Assembly: GCF_010726245.1 (NCBI RefSeq)
Contig: NZ_AP022561.1
Span: forward strand, 2,294,001 to 2,358,000
DNA length: 64,000 nt
Source: Mycolicibacterium aichiense
GTDB lineage: Bacteria > Actinomycetota > Actinomycetes > Mycobacteriales > Mycobacteriaceae
Direction of reading: 5' to 3'
The translations under genes were made by a program, and so were the position numbers. The notes below the pieces were generated by a model, which made no database searches, had not been told where the DNA came from, and was given only the letters and a program-made list of their open reading frames with translations. Shown here piece by piece: positions 53,577 through 62,373 of the stretch; position 1 is the stretch's first letter; every line of letters begins with the position of its first letter.

Positions 53577-54809
53577 TCAGGACTGGGGCCGCGCTCCGAG
53601 CACGTCGCGAAAGACCGCCTGGCGCAGTGCCAGTTCACGTGGATCGCTGGCCAGGTGGAACCCGAGGCGGTTCATCACGTAGCTGAAGCCGACACCGGTG
53701 TCGGGGTCGGCGAAACCGAACGATCCGCCGAAACCCGGTGTGCCGAAAGCCTTGTCGGAGGATCCGAACTGCACCATCGGCACCGGTTTGCAGAAACCCA
53801 GCGAGTACAGGATTTTGACGTTCATCACCCGGTCGCGGATGCCACCGCTGGGCCTCGGGGCGTGCCCAGTGAGGTCGTCCAGCACTGCGCCGGTCAGGCC
53901 TAGGTCGGCACCACCGGCCGCAGCCGCGCCGTAGAGCCGGGCCACCGCGCGGGCCGTGCCGATCCCGTTGCTCGACGGCATCTCCACCGCACGCACCTCG
54001 TCACGGTTGTAGTCGCCGTCCCACGGTTTGACGTCACTGGGCACGCCGGTGGCTCGGGCCGCCAGTCCTACCGGGTTCAGCGCCGCCAGCGCAAAACCGG
54101 CCGGCATCACGTTGAGGTGCAGCAGCGATTCGGCCCGCTTCCACTGATGCAGGTGCGCGACCCGGCTGCGGTCGACCTCGGCGGGCAGGCCGATATGCAG
54201 ATCCAGCCCCAGCGGCGTTGCGATCTCGTCGGCCAGGAACCGGCCCACCGTGCGGCCCGCCGGGTCGGTCCGGCGAATCAATTCGGATTGGTACCAGCCC
54301 AACGTGATCGCGTGGTAGCCGTGCCGGGTGCCCGGCCGCCACGCCGGGGCCTGGCGGGCCAGGATCGGCGCCAACCGGTCCGGATCGGCGACGTCGGCAA
54401 GACTCGGCGCCGGGGTGAGCGCACACAAGCCGGCCTGATGGGCCAGCAGCTGGCGCACGGTCACCTCACCCTTGCCGGACTGGGCGAATTCCGGCCAGTA
54501 GTCCGCGACCCTGGCGTCATAGGACAACAGCCCCTTCGAGACCGCCACCGCGACGGCCATCGCGGTGACACCCTTGGTCGTGGAGAACATGTTGACCATC
54601 GTGTCGGCCTGCCACGGTGCCCTGGCCGTTCCGTCGCGGTAACCACCCCACAGGTCGACGACCTTGACGCCGTCGCGATACACCGCGACCGCGGCGCCGA
54701 TCTCCTTGCCGGACGCCAGATTCGCTCGGAAGGCGTCGGCCACCTTGCCGTAGCCCTCGTCGACGTCGCCGCCCATCATGTCCGGGGATACTGCAACTTT
54801 GAGCACCAT
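53577..54809 (-). CDS. serine beta-lactamase-like hydrolase (class C/esterase family)
   Basis: A 410-residue protein of the beta-lactamase/EstB esterase family. The SxxK motif is STTK with Ser76 and Lys79, within MVNMFSTTKGVTAMAV. The tyrosine motif is probably RHGYHAITLGWY, and the C-terminal FGTPGFGGSFGFADPDTG corresponds to the family's HxG-like region. Intracellular, as no signal is seen. It is more likely an esterase or lipase (mycobacterial LipE/LipP type) than an antibiotic-degrading enzyme. Start ATG 54809 with GGGAG upstream. Divergent from the DUF3097 gene. Confidence 0.85.
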   Translation of the reverse strand: MVLKVAVSPDMMGGDVDEGYGKVADAFRANLASGKEIGAAVAVYRDGVKVVDLWGGYRDGTARAPWQADTMVNMFSTTKGVTAMAVAVAVSKGLLSYDARVADYWPEFAQSGKGEVTVRQLLAHQAGLCALTPAPSLADVADPDRLAPILARQAPAWRPGTRHGYHAITLGWYQSELIRRTDPAGRTVGRFLADEIATPLGLDLHIGLPAEVDRSRVAHLHQWKRAESLLHLNVMPAGFALAALNPVGLAARATGVPSDVKPWDGDYNRDEVRAVEMPSSNGIGTARAVARLYGAAAAGGADLGLTGAVLDDLTGHAPRPSGGIRDRVMNVKILYSLGFCKPVPMVQFGSSDKAFGTPGFGGSFGFADPDTGVGFSYVMNRLGFHLASDPRELALRQAVFRDVLGARPQS

Positions 54810-54897
54810 CGGCGACTCCCTTTTTGTTGCCGAGAGGATATGCCGACGCGCCGCGCGGCAGGGCCGCATTCGCCGCGGCGGCCCCTACGATCGCCGG

Positions 54898-55737
54898 GTG
54901 GCTGATCGCTATGGCGCTGACGTACTGTCCAACAACCCGCACACCTCGAACCGAACCCGCTCGACCGAGCAGGCCGTCGAGCTGGGAATGGTCGTCGAGG
55001 ACCCGCAGTCAGGGTTCGTCGGCGCGGTGGTGGGCGTCGAAGGACCGCGGGTCGAACTCGAGGATCGCAACGGCAAGCGGCGGGTGTTTCCGCTCGGGCC
55101 GGGCTTCCTGTACGAGGGCAAGCCGGTGATCCTGACCGGACTGCGTCGGCAGGCACCGGCGGCCGCGCAACGCACGAAATCCGGCTCGGTGAAGGTGGCC
55201 GACACCCGCGCCAAGGTCGCCCTGGCCAGCCGCATCTATGTCGAGGGCCGACACGACGCCGAACTCGTCGAGCAGGTGTGGGGCGAGGACCTGCGGGTCG
55301 AGGGCGTCGTCGTCGAGTATCTCGGCGGGGTCGACGATCTCGCCGGCATCGTGGCCGACTTCCGGCCAGGTCCGGGTCGCCGGCTCGGCGTCCTGGTCGA
55401 TCACCTGGTGACCGGTTCCAAGGAGGCCCGCATCGCCGACGCCGTCCGGCGTGGTCCCGGCGGTGAGCACACGCTGGTGGTGGGCCATCCCTATGTGGAC
55501 ATCTGGCAGGCCGTCAAGCCCGAACGCGTCGGGTTGAGGGCATGGCCGACGATCCCACGCGACGTCGAATGGAAGCACGGGATCTGCGCCGCGCTGCGGT
55601 GGCCGCACAACGACCAGGCCGACATCGCCCGGGCGTGGCAGCGGATCCGGTCGTCGGTGCGGGATTGGACCGATCTGGAGCCCGAGCTGATCGGCCGGGT
55701 GGAGGAACTCATCGACTTCGTGACCCAGCCCGCCTGA
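54898..55737 (+). CDS. DUF3097 protein with Toprim-like signature
   Basis: A 279-residue protein. A beta-rich N-terminal region (residues about 30-90, [20 protein letters not shown]) precedes a segment that resembles a Toprim fold: [20 protein letters not shown] (invariant Glu-like position), [39 protein letters not shown] and GHPYVDIW. The order of Glu then acidic motifs is reminiscent of RNase M5/Toprim nucleases, but the classical DxD is not exact. Family DUF3097 is conserved in actinobacteria without assigned function. GTG 54898 begins the protein; an earlier frame to 54778 is shadow. Confidence 0.82.
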   Translation: MADRYGADVLSNNPHTSNRTRSTEQAVELGMVVEDPQSGFVGAVVGVEGPRVELEDRNGKRRVFPLGPGFLYEGKPVILTGLRRQAPAAAQRTKSGSVKVADTRAKVALASRIYVEGRHDAELVEQVWGEDLRVEGVVVEYLGGVDDLAGIVADFRPGPGRRLGVLVDHLVTGSKEARIADAVRRGPGGEHTLVVGHPYVDIWQAVKPERVGLRAWPTIPRDVEWKHGICAALRWPHNDQADIARAWQRIRSSVRDWTDLEPELIGRVEELIDFVTQPA

Positions 55738-55789
55738 TTTCACCCGAACATGTGACGAATGTCGCAGGTCCGATCGGTTCCCACTCGGT

Positions 55790-55808
55790 GTACAGTCGTT
55801 CACTGTAC
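55790..55808. promoter_or_regulatory. palindromic operator upstream of acyl-CoA dehydrogenase
   Basis: GTACAGT-CGTTC-ACTGTAC, perfect seven-base arms with a five-base spacer, lies 83 bases before the acyl-CoA dehydrogenase ATG in the 154-base gap after DUF3097. The size and symmetry fit a TetR-type operator; the regulator is not adjacent. Confidence 0.65.
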
Positions 55809-55891
55809 GAGATTCACCGCCGACTGCAGTCTGGTCGTCGTCACTTGGTGCGGCCGACGCGGTACGACTTGATCCGGAGCCTGCTAGAGCC

Positions 55892-57103
55892 ATGACTTTC
55901 TCCCTTGAACTGCCAGAAGAAGTCGTCACCGTCCGCGACTGGGTGCACCAGTTCGCCGCCGACGTGGTGCGACCCGCGGCCGCCGAGTGGGACGAGCGCG
56001 AAGAAACCCCCTGGCCGCTGATCCAGGAGGCCGCCAAGGTCGGCCTCTACACCCCTGAGCTTTTCGCCGAGATGTCCGTCGAACCGTCCGGCCTCGGGAT
56101 GATCACCGTGTTCGAGGAATTGTTCTGGGGCGACGCCGGCATCGCGCTGTCGATCCTGGGCACCGGGCTGGCCGCCGCATCGCTGGCCGCCAACGGCACC
56201 CCCGAGCAGTTGGGCCACTGGCTGCCCGAGATGTTCGGCACCCCGGGCGATCCGCACCTGGCGGCGTTCTGCTCCTCGGAGCCCGGTGCCGGTTCCGACG
56301 TCGGCGCCGTACGCACCCGCGCCCGCTACGAGCAGGCCACCGACGAGTGGGTGCTGGACGGCACCAAGACCTGGGCCACCAACGGCGGTATCGCCAATGT
56401 CCACATCGTGGTGGCCTCGGTGTATCCCGAGCTCGGAACCCGGGGTCAGGCGACGTTCATCATTCCGCCGAACACCCCCGGCTTCTCGCAGGGGCAGAAG
56501 TTCAAGAAGCACGGCATCCGCGCCTCGCACACCGCCGAAGTGGTTCTCGAGAACGTCCGGGTGCCCGGCAACCTGATTCTGGGCGGGATGGAGAAGTTCG
56601 AGCAGCGGATCGCCCGCGCCCGGGAAGGCAAGCGCACCTCGGGCCAGGCCGCGATGGCGACATTCGAGCGCACCCGGCCCGCGGTCGGCGCGATGGCGCT
56701 GGGCGTGGCCCGGGCCGCCTACGAGTACGCGCTCGAATACTCCTGCCAGCGCGAGCAATTCGGCCGCCCGATCGGCGACTTCCAGGGCACCGGCTTCAAG
56801 CTGGCGGACATGAAGAGCCGCATCGACGCCTCCCGGCTGTTGATCTGGCGGGCCGGCTGGATGATGCGCAACAACAAGCCGTTCGCGTCGGCCGAGGGGT
56901 CGATGGCCAAGCTGTTCGCCAGCGAGACCGCGGTGTACGTCACCGACGAGGCGATCCAGATCCTCGGCGGCAACGGCTACACCCGCGACTACCCGGTGGA
57001 GCGGATGCACCGCGACGCCAAGATCTTCACGATCTTCGAGGGCACCAGCGAGATTCAGCGACTGGTGATCGCGCGGGCGCTGACCGGTCTACCGCTGCGG
57101 TAA
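55892..57103 (+). CDS. acyl-CoA dehydrogenase (FadE family)
   Basis: A 403-residue enzyme of the typical acyl-CoA dehydrogenase length. N-terminal helical domain, FAD/substrate middle domain with [20 protein letters not shown] and [20 protein letters not shown], and C-terminal domain with [40 protein letters not shown] and [20 protein letters not shown]. The catalytic glutamate lies in the EGTSEIQ region as in short/medium-chain enzymes. It oxidises acyl-CoA to enoyl-CoA using FAD. A perfect palindrome upstream suggests a dedicated regulator. Convergent with, and touching, the SDR gene at 57104. Confidence 0.93.
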   Translation: MTFSLELPEEVVTVRDWVHQFAADVVRPAAAEWDEREETPWPLIQEAAKVGLYTPELFAEMSVEPSGLGMITVFEELFWGDAGIALSILGTGLAAASLAANGTPEQLGHWLPEMFGTPGDPHLAAFCSSEPGAGSDVGAVRTRARYEQATDEWVLDGTKTWATNGGIANVHIVVASVYPELGTRGQATFIIPPNTPGFSQGQKFKKHGIRASHTAEVVLENVRVPGNLILGGMEKFEQRIARAREGKRTSGQAAMATFERTRPAVGAMALGVARAAYEYALEYSCQREQFGRPIGDFQGTGFKLADMKSRIDASRLLIWRAGWMMRNNKPFASAEGSMAKLFASETAVYVTDEAIQILGGNGYTRDYPVERMHRDAKIFTIFEGTSEIQRLVIARALTGLPLR

Positions 57104-57880
57104 CTAGTCGCCCAGGTCCGGCGCCCAGGCCACACCGTTGATGTGGCTGCCGCCGTCGGCGAACAGCGTGTTGCCGGTGAGATAGCGTGAGCCCTCGCTG
57201 GCCAAGAACACTGCGACCGGTGCGATGTCGTCGTAGGGGTCGCCCATCCGGCCCATCGGGTTGGCGGCGTCGGCGATCGCCGCGATCTCGGGATGCTGCG
57301 CGGCCACCGCGAGGAACGCCTGGCTCTTGGCCGCCGGGCAGATGGCGTTGACGGTCACCCCGGTCGGCGCCCATTCCCGCGCGGCGGTGCGGGTGAGCGT
57401 GCGCAGTGCCTCTTTGGCGGCGTTGTATTCCAGGGACCCGACGTGGGCGTTGACGCCGTTGAGGCTGCACATGTTGATCACCCGCCCCCAGCCGCGGTCT
57501 TTCATGTGGCCGAACGCTTTTCGCATCGCCCAGAACGGGCCGTAGTAGCCGACGGCGAGACCGTGCGCCAGCTCGTCGTCGGTCTTGTTCTCCACCCTGC
57601 CGATACCACCGCCGCCCCAGGCGTTGTTCACCAGGATATCGATCGACCCATACTCGGACACCGCGGCGGCGACGGCGTTCTCCACCTGGTCGCGCTGCGA
57701 CACGTCCGTCGCGACGAACAGTCCACTGATTTCGTCGGCCACCGAAGTTCCTGCTGCGGAGTCGAATTCGGCCACCACGACGCGGGCGCCCTCGTCGGCG
57801 AATCTCCTGGCGATGCCCGCACCGATTCCCGCGCCGGCGCCGGTGACCAGTGCGACCCTGCCCTCCAGTGCGCCGCTCAT
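57104..57880 (-). CDS. short-chain dehydrogenase/reductase (SDR)
   Basis: A 258-residue classical SDR: VALVTGAGAGIGAGIARRF (NAD(P) motif), ILVNNAW, catalytic Ser in NMCSLNG, YNAAKEALRTL (Tyr-x3-Lys) and TVNAICPA. The C-terminal NTLFADGGSHINGVAW is usual for these enzymes. Substrate unknown; the neighbours (SnoaL-like and LLM oxidoreductase) suggest degradation or modification of a steroid or terpenoid. The ATG 57880 overlaps the previous gene stop by four bases. Confidence 0.92.
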   Translation of the reverse strand: MSGALEGRVALVTGAGAGIGAGIARRFADEGARVVVAEFDSAAGTSVADEISGLFVATDVSQRDQVENAVAAAVSEYGSIDILVNNAWGGGGIGRVENKTDDELAHGLAVGYYGPFWAMRKAFGHMKDRGWGRVINMCSLNGVNAHVGSLEYNAAKEALRTLTRTAAREWAPTGVTVNAICPAAKSQAFLAVAAQHPEIAAIADAANPMGRMGDPYDDIAPVAVFLASEGSRYLTGNTLFADGGSHINGVAWAPDLGD

Positions 57881-58353
57881 CGGGCGAGTCCTTCCGCGAT
57901 CAGGGTCATGGCCTGACCGCTGCCGTCGAGTTGGCGGGCGGTGCGACTGACGATCTCCCACCCGTGGTCGGCGCGCTGCAGGCGGATGAGGTGCACGCCG
58001 GCCCGGGCGACGGCGAAGCCGCGGGACTCCCGGCGCACCAGCAGCATCGACTGGCAGATCGCGACGGCCTCGTCGCCGTCGACGGTGACCGCGGGCGGGC
58101 CGAAGAAGTGGCAGCAACCGCGGGCGATCAAGCCCCGATGCTCCTCCGAGCGCACCATGGCGGCGACGTCGTCGCGGCTGGACATCTGCCAGTCGCCGGT
58201 GTCGTAGCCGCCGTCGACGGCCCACAGCGCGGCGACCGCGTCCGGGTCACCGGAGTCGACCAGTGGGCCGTAGGAGGCAATGAGACGGGCGATATCGCGT
58301 TCGTCCTCCAGGGTTTTCACGCGTCGGACGAGGCTCTCCAGGGTATCGCTCAC
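57877..58353 (-). CDS. SnoaL/NTF2-like protein
   Basis: A 158-residue protein: helix-rich N terminus (LVRRVKTLEDERDIARLIAS), then YGPLVDSGDPDAVAALWAVD, CCHFFGPPAVTVDGDEAVAI and the curved-sheet strands AGVHLIRLQRADHGWEIVSR, a pattern of the SnoaL-like NTF2 fold that includes bile-acid dehydratase-type and steroid-isomerase-type enzymes. It may act as a dehydratase or cyclase on the substrate of the adjacent SDR. Start GTG 58353 with AGAGGA upstream. Coupled to the SDR gene. Confidence 0.85.
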   Translation of the reverse strand: MSDTLESLVRRVKTLEDERDIARLIASYGPLVDSGDPDAVAALWAVDGGYDTGDWQMSSRDDVAAMVRSEEHRGLIARGCCHFFGPPAVTVDGDEAVAICQSMLLVRRESRGFAVARAGVHLIRLQRADHGWEIVSRTARQLDGSGQAMTLIAEGLAR

Positions 58354-58364
58354 GGGCTTCCTCT

Positions 58365-59219
58365 CTACAGTTCGTCGGCCAGGTTCCGGAGCGCGGCGAG
58401 CTGGTCGCAATAGTGCTCGGGGGAGTCGGCGCTCACCGAGCAGGTGATTGCAGTGGCGCCTGCGTCACGTAATGCGATGAGCCGCTTGGCCGTTCGGTCG
58501 CGGTCGGCGGTCGGGTCGACGGCGTGGCCGGTCGAGAGCACCACCTCGAAGTCCGGTGGCACACTCTCCTTGGCGAGCATCGACTCGATCTCGGTGCTGT
58601 TGAGGCCGAACGGAATCCACCCCTCGGCCAACCGGACCGCGCGGCGCAACGATCGCAGGGTGCGCCCGCCCACCAGAATCGGCACCCGCTCCTGCACGGC
58701 GCAGGGCTCGACGGCGAACCCGTCGAACTCGTAGTGGCTGCCGCGGTAGGACGGTCGGGTGGTCGACAGCGACGCGCGCAGTGCGCGGATCGCATCGTCG
58801 GCGCGTTCACCGCGCTCGTCGAAGGCTGCGCCCAGGAGTGCGAATTCCTCGGCCAGCGACCCGACACCCACCCCGAGCACCAGCCGGCCTCCGCTGAGCC
58901 GGTCCAACGTCCCGAACCGCTTGGCGATGTCCAGCGGATGGTGATAGCCCAGCACCACCACCGATGTCGTCAGCGAGATCCGGGTGGTGTGGGCGGCCAG
59001 GAAGCCGAATGTCGAGAGCGGATCCCAGTAGGTCAGGCCGCGCTGCGCTCCGTCGCCGACGGGGACTGCGACGTGTTCGGCGCAGGTGAGGTGGTCGAAG
59101 CCAAGCTCGTCGGCGGTGTGGGCGATCCGGGCCAGGTCGTCGACTCCGCCGGTGATCTCCCACGCGGAGGACACCCCGGGCAGCTGCATCACCATCGGCG
59201 TCGACAGTCCGATCCGCAC
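58365..59219 (-). CDS. LLM-class F420-dependent oxidoreductase
   Basis: A 284-residue TIM-barrel luciferase-like protein: MRIGLSTPMVMQLPG, AHTADELGFDHLTCAEHVAV, TRISLTTSVVVLGYHHP, LDRLSGGRLVLGVGVGSLAEE (conserved Gly-rich segment) and PILVGGRTLRSLRRAVRLAEGWIP. This matches the F420-dependent group found in large numbers in mycobacteria. It would oxidise or reduce a secondary alcohol/ketone or other substrate via F420. GTG start at 59219; 12 bases separate it from the SnoaL-like gene, so the three genes form one operon. Confidence 0.9.
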   Translation of the reverse strand: MRIGLSTPMVMQLPGVSSAWEITGGVDDLARIAHTADELGFDHLTCAEHVAVPVGDGAQRGLTYWDPLSTFGFLAAHTTRISLTTSVVVLGYHHPLDIAKRFGTLDRLSGGRLVLGVGVGSLAEEFALLGAAFDERGERADDAIRALRASLSTTRPSYRGSHYEFDGFAVEPCAVQERVPILVGGRTLRSLRRAVRLAEGWIPFGLNSTEIESMLAKESVPPDFEVVLSTGHAVDPTADRDRTAKRLIALRDAGATAITCSVSADSPEHYCDQLAALRNLADEL

Positions 59220-59324
59220 CGTGCTGTTCTAACCGGCGCGCGGGAGGCCAAATGCTTGCGTCCCGGTGATCGAGACCGCTACGGTGCGGTAGAACGAATT
59301 CTCCCCAACCGGACAGGAGTGCTG

Positions 59325-60050
59325 ATGACCGCGGCTCTCACCGACACCGCGCCGGCCTCGATGCTCGACCGGTTCACGGCCATCATCGACGCGTTCGACG
59401 ACACGTCGGCAGGCCTCACGCTGGACCAGATCGCCGCACGGGCGCATCTGCCGCGCTCGACCACGCACCGCATCCTCGACCAGCTGGTGCGGCTGCAATG
59501 GCTGACGCACTCGGGTCGCGGGTACCGGCTCGGCGCGCGCACCTCGGCGTGGGGCACCGGCGACAGTGCCGATGTCCGGCTGCGGTCGGTGGCGGCGCCG
59601 GTGCTGCACGAGCTTCAGGTGCGCACTGGTGCGGTGGTGCATCTTGGTCTGCTCGACCGGGGTGAGGTCGTCCACCTGGACAAGCTGGGCGGGCCGTCGG
59701 CGCGCCAGGTGCCGACGTCGGTCGGCGTGCGGATCCCGGCCCACCGGGTGGCGCTGGGCGTCGCCGCGCTGGCCGGGTTGTCGCCGGAGGACGTGGTCGC
59801 CGAGCTGAGTTATGTCCAGGGCTGGGAGCCCGACGCGACCTGGTGGGGCGAACTGCACAAGGTCCGCCGCCGCGTCGTCGTCCGTCACGGTGACTACGCA
59901 GGCCCGATGGTGTCGGTGGCCGCCACGGTCGGTTCGCGTGCCGCGATCGGACTGGTCACCTCCGACCGGGTGCTCGCGCAGCGATGTCAGCCACTGGTCG
60001 CCGCATCGGCGGCGCGGATCGCCCGCGCGCTGGCGGGCGCGAACAACTAG
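59325..60050 (+). CDS. IclR family transcriptional regulator
   Basis: A 241-residue regulator: IclR winged helix (LTLDQIAARAHLPRSTTHRI, LDQLVRLQWLTHSGRGYRLG) followed by a C-terminal effector-binding GAF-like domain (LHELQVRTGAVVHLGLLDRG, IGLVTSDRVLAQRCQPLVAA). Start ATG 59325 with ACAGGAG upstream. It is divergent from the LLM/SnoaL/SDR operon with 105 bases between, so it most likely regulates that operon. A weak inverted repeat AGAA-CGAA-TTCT (59291-59302) lies close to its start. Convergent with the HNH gene, overlapping by four bases. Confidence 0.88.
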   Translation: MTAALTDTAPASMLDRFTAIIDAFDDTSAGLTLDQIAARAHLPRSTTHRILDQLVRLQWLTHSGRGYRLGARTSAWGTGDSADVRLRSVAAPVLHELQVRTGAVVHLGLLDRGEVVHLDKLGGPSARQVPTSVGVRIPAHRVALGVAALAGLSPEDVVAELSYVQGWEPDATWWGELHKVRRRVVVRHGDYAGPMVSVAATVGSRAAIGLVTSDRVLAQRCQPLVAASAARIARALAGANN

Positions 60051-61408
60051 GCGGCCGGATCGCCGGTGTATTCGGGCGGCGGGTCGCCGTCGTTGCCGAG
60101 TAGTTGCTCGGGGTGGTGATAGTCGTTGGTGCCGCGATGCAGCATGGGCAGTTCGGGTGGGGGAATCCACTCGGTGTCGCCATTGGCGAGCTTTCGAGTT
60201 CTCCAGCCTTGGTCGAGTAGCCGGTGGTCGGGCCGGCAAGCGAAAGTGAGCTTGTCGATGTTGGTCAGGCCGCCAGTGGCCCATTCGTCGACGTGGTGCA
60301 CCTCGGCGAGATAGCCCGGTGCGTCACATCCGGGGCGCGTGCAGCCACGTTCCTTGCTGTGCAGCATGATTCGCTGATCGGCCGAGGCGACGCGTTTGGT
60401 GCGGCCCAGCCACAACCCGCGGCCGTCAACTTGGTCGAACAGGGCCAGATAGTGATACGCGTGGGCGCCGAGCCGGATGACCTCCGAGATCGGCAGCAAC
60501 GTGCCGGCCGCGGTGACCCCATGCCCGGTCTTGGCCTGAATGTCCTGCAGGGTCGCCGACACGATCACCGTGACCGGTAACCCGTTGTGCTGGCCGAACT
60601 TCGGATCGCCCAACGACACTCGTAGCAGGGTCTTGAGCGCATCGTGCTGACGTTGGCCATAGCTGCGCGCATCCCGCTCGGCGACTTCGTCGGTTGGGGT
60701 GGTGGTCGGGCTCTCGTCGGCCGGATTGCACATTCCCGGTGCGGCGAACTTTGCCATCCAGGCGTCGACCAGCGACCGCAGTTCGGGGTCGGCGACCAAT
60801 CGGCCCACACTCATGCCGTCGACCTGCTGGCCGCCGCACCAGACGAATCCGCGCTTGCGGGCCCGGTCTTCGTCGGAGAATGTCCCGTCAGGGTTGAGAT
60901 GCAGGGCCAACCGATGGGCCACTTTTTCGAGCTGATCGGGCCGCAACACCGCCGCCTTGTCGGCCAGTGACTTCTCGGCCTTCTCGACCTCGACCGGAGC
61001 CAGGTGATCGGGCAGGTCGCGGAAAAACTTCTGGATCACCCGGAGGTGTTCGCCGTCGAGCTGCCCCTCGTGCCATGCCTTCGAGGTTTCCGGCAGCAGT
61101 GGCGGCAGCGGCTCGCCGGTCAACGCTCGGCGGGGTGCCAATTGTTGGGCATCCCGAATCCGGCGCTTGGCTTCTCGCGGACTGATCCGCAGCACATCGG
61201 CCAAGGTGATCGGCACCGGCGGGCAGCCTTCAACCTGTTCCAGCCGAGAAATCAGTGCGTGAGAGAGCGCGATCTGATGACGTAGTGCGGACTCCCACTC
61301 CTCGAGCACCACGAAACGGTCAGCGGGGGAAAGCTCATCGAGATCGACGGCGGACACGCACTCCAGGTATCGATCGCGCGCCTCCCGCATGACATCGATC
61401 CCACTCAC
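60047..61408 (-). CDS. 13E12-type DUF222 HNH endonuclease
   Basis: A 453-residue protein of the mycobacterial 13E12 repeat family. DUF222 helical region (about residues 20-300, FVVLEEWESALRHQIALSHA and GQLDGEHLRVIQKFFRDLPD) is followed by an HNH nuclease domain: GCTRPGCDAPGYLAEVHHVD with two cysteines, HHVDEWATGG and CRPDHRLLDQGW. It presumably cuts DNA; its biological role is unclear. Related copies occur several times in M. tuberculosis and are SOS inducible. The start is uncertain: GTG 61408 is used because a LexA-like box lies just upstream (61412-61427), with ATG 61390 or ATG 61438 as alternatives. Translation from 61438 would put the box inside the coding sequence. Confidence 0.88.
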   Translation of the reverse strand: MSGIDVMREARDRYLECVSAVDLDELSPADRFVVLEEWESALRHQIALSHALISRLEQVEGCPPVPITLADVLRISPREAKRRIRDAQQLAPRRALTGEPLPPLLPETSKAWHEGQLDGEHLRVIQKFFRDLPDHLAPVEVEKAEKSLADKAAVLRPDQLEKVAHRLALHLNPDGTFSDEDRARKRGFVWCGGQQVDGMSVGRLVADPELRSLVDAWMAKFAAPGMCNPADESPTTTPTDEVAERDARSYGQRQHDALKTLLRVSLGDPKFGQHNGLPVTVIVSATLQDIQAKTGHGVTAAGTLLPISEVIRLGAHAYHYLALFDQVDGRGLWLGRTKRVASADQRIMLHSKERGCTRPGCDAPGYLAEVHHVDEWATGGLTNIDKLTFACRPDHRLLDQGWRTRKLANGDTEWIPPPELPMLHRGTNDYHHPEQLLGNDGDPPPEYTGDPAA

Positions 61409-61411
61409 ACT

Positions 61412-61427
61412 TCGAACATTAGTGCGA
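61412..61427 (-). promoter_or_regulatory. near-consensus LexA box upstream of the HNH gene
   Basis: On the minus strand TCGCAC-TAAT-GTTCGA differs from TCGAAC-N4-GTTCGA at one base. It lies four bases before GTG 61408. Related 13E12-family genes in M. tuberculosis have LexA boxes, which supports function. With a single arm mismatch, binding may be weaker than at 19577. Confidence 0.7.
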
Positions 61428-61487
61428 GTCACCGACAAAAAGCGGTCCCGAAAGTCACACTGGGCATCAACGCGGATCTGGGGATAA

Positions 61488-62276
61488 CTACGTCAGCCCC
61501 ATCAGCTTCTGCATCATCCGGTGCGCTCCTGCGACCACCTTCGTGCGGTCCGGATCATTGCGTCGCGCAACATCTTCGGCATTCCCACCCGCGACGAAGA
61601 CCGGGCCGTTCGGCAACTGCTCCAACCCTTCGCGTGCGACGTCGGCCGGGTCTGCCACCCGCATGCCGGGCACGTCGAAGTTCAGGCCGACCCGCTCCAT
61701 CGCCGGCGTGCGGGTGACGCCGAGCACCAGCTCCAGCACGTCGACGCCGTGGTCACGCAGTTCCAGCCACAACCCCTCGGCGAAGATGCGGCCGTAAGCC
61801 TTCACCCCGCCGTACACGGTGTGACGCACCGAGCCCAGATATCCCGACATCGAGCCGACCAGCAGGATGCCGCCGCGGCGACGCTCCCTCATCTGCCGGC
61901 CGTAGTGCTGCGTCAGCGCCATCATCGTGGTGATGTTCAGATCGATGACCCGGTGAAAATCCGCGAGATCGGCGTCGAGAAACTCGGCACTACAGGTGTT
62001 CGCGCCCGCGTTGTAGATGAACAAGCCCACGTCGAGCCCGTCGGTGGACGCGGTCACCTCTGCGATCGCGGACGGGTAGACGAGATCGGTTGCCACAGTG
62101 CGTACTTCGACACCAACCTCGCGACATTTGGCAGCGGTCACCTCGAGTGGTTCCGGTTTACGCGCTACCAGAACGAGATTCACGCCCGACTCGGCCAACA
62201 GGCGGGCGAATTCGGCGCCCACGCCTTCAGAACCGCCGGCGATCACCGCCCATGGACCATATTTCGCATAGGACAC
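61488..62276 (-). CDS. short-chain dehydrogenase/reductase (SDR)
   Basis: A 262-residue SDR: WAVIAGGSEGVGAEFARLLA (coenzyme motif with variant GGSEGVG), LFIYNAGAN, catalytic Ser in LLVGSMSGYLG and the Tyr-x3-Lys in VYGGVKAYGRIF. It resembles DltE/short-chain reductases acting on ketones or lipid chains. GTG start at 62276. Divergent from the TetR gene at 62374, which probably controls it. The 49-base gap to the HNH gene's upstream region contains nothing else. Confidence 0.88.
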   Translation of the reverse strand: MSYAKYGPWAVIAGGSEGVGAEFARLLAESGVNLVLVARKPEPLEVTAAKCREVGVEVRTVATDLVYPSAIAEVTASTDGLDVGLFIYNAGANTCSAEFLDADLADFHRVIDLNITTMMALTQHYGRQMRERRRGGILLVGSMSGYLGSVRHTVYGGVKAYGRIFAEGLWLELRDHGVDVLELVLGVTRTPAMERVGLNFDVPGMRVADPADVAREGLEQLPNGPVFVAGGNAEDVARRNDPDRTKVVAGAHRMMQKLMGLT

Positions 62277-62373
62277 CTACCGATCGTGACGTGCCATGCC
62301 CAAACTGGTGACGAGGGTCTCGCTGATCGGTACCAGTGCGCGGGCGCGTAGCCGATGCCCGATACTGAGTGGC

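Noticed and set aside
59291..59302. AGAA-CGAA-TTCT as IclR operator
   Set aside because: The arms are only four bases, which is expected by chance; mentioned under the regulator but not listed as a site.
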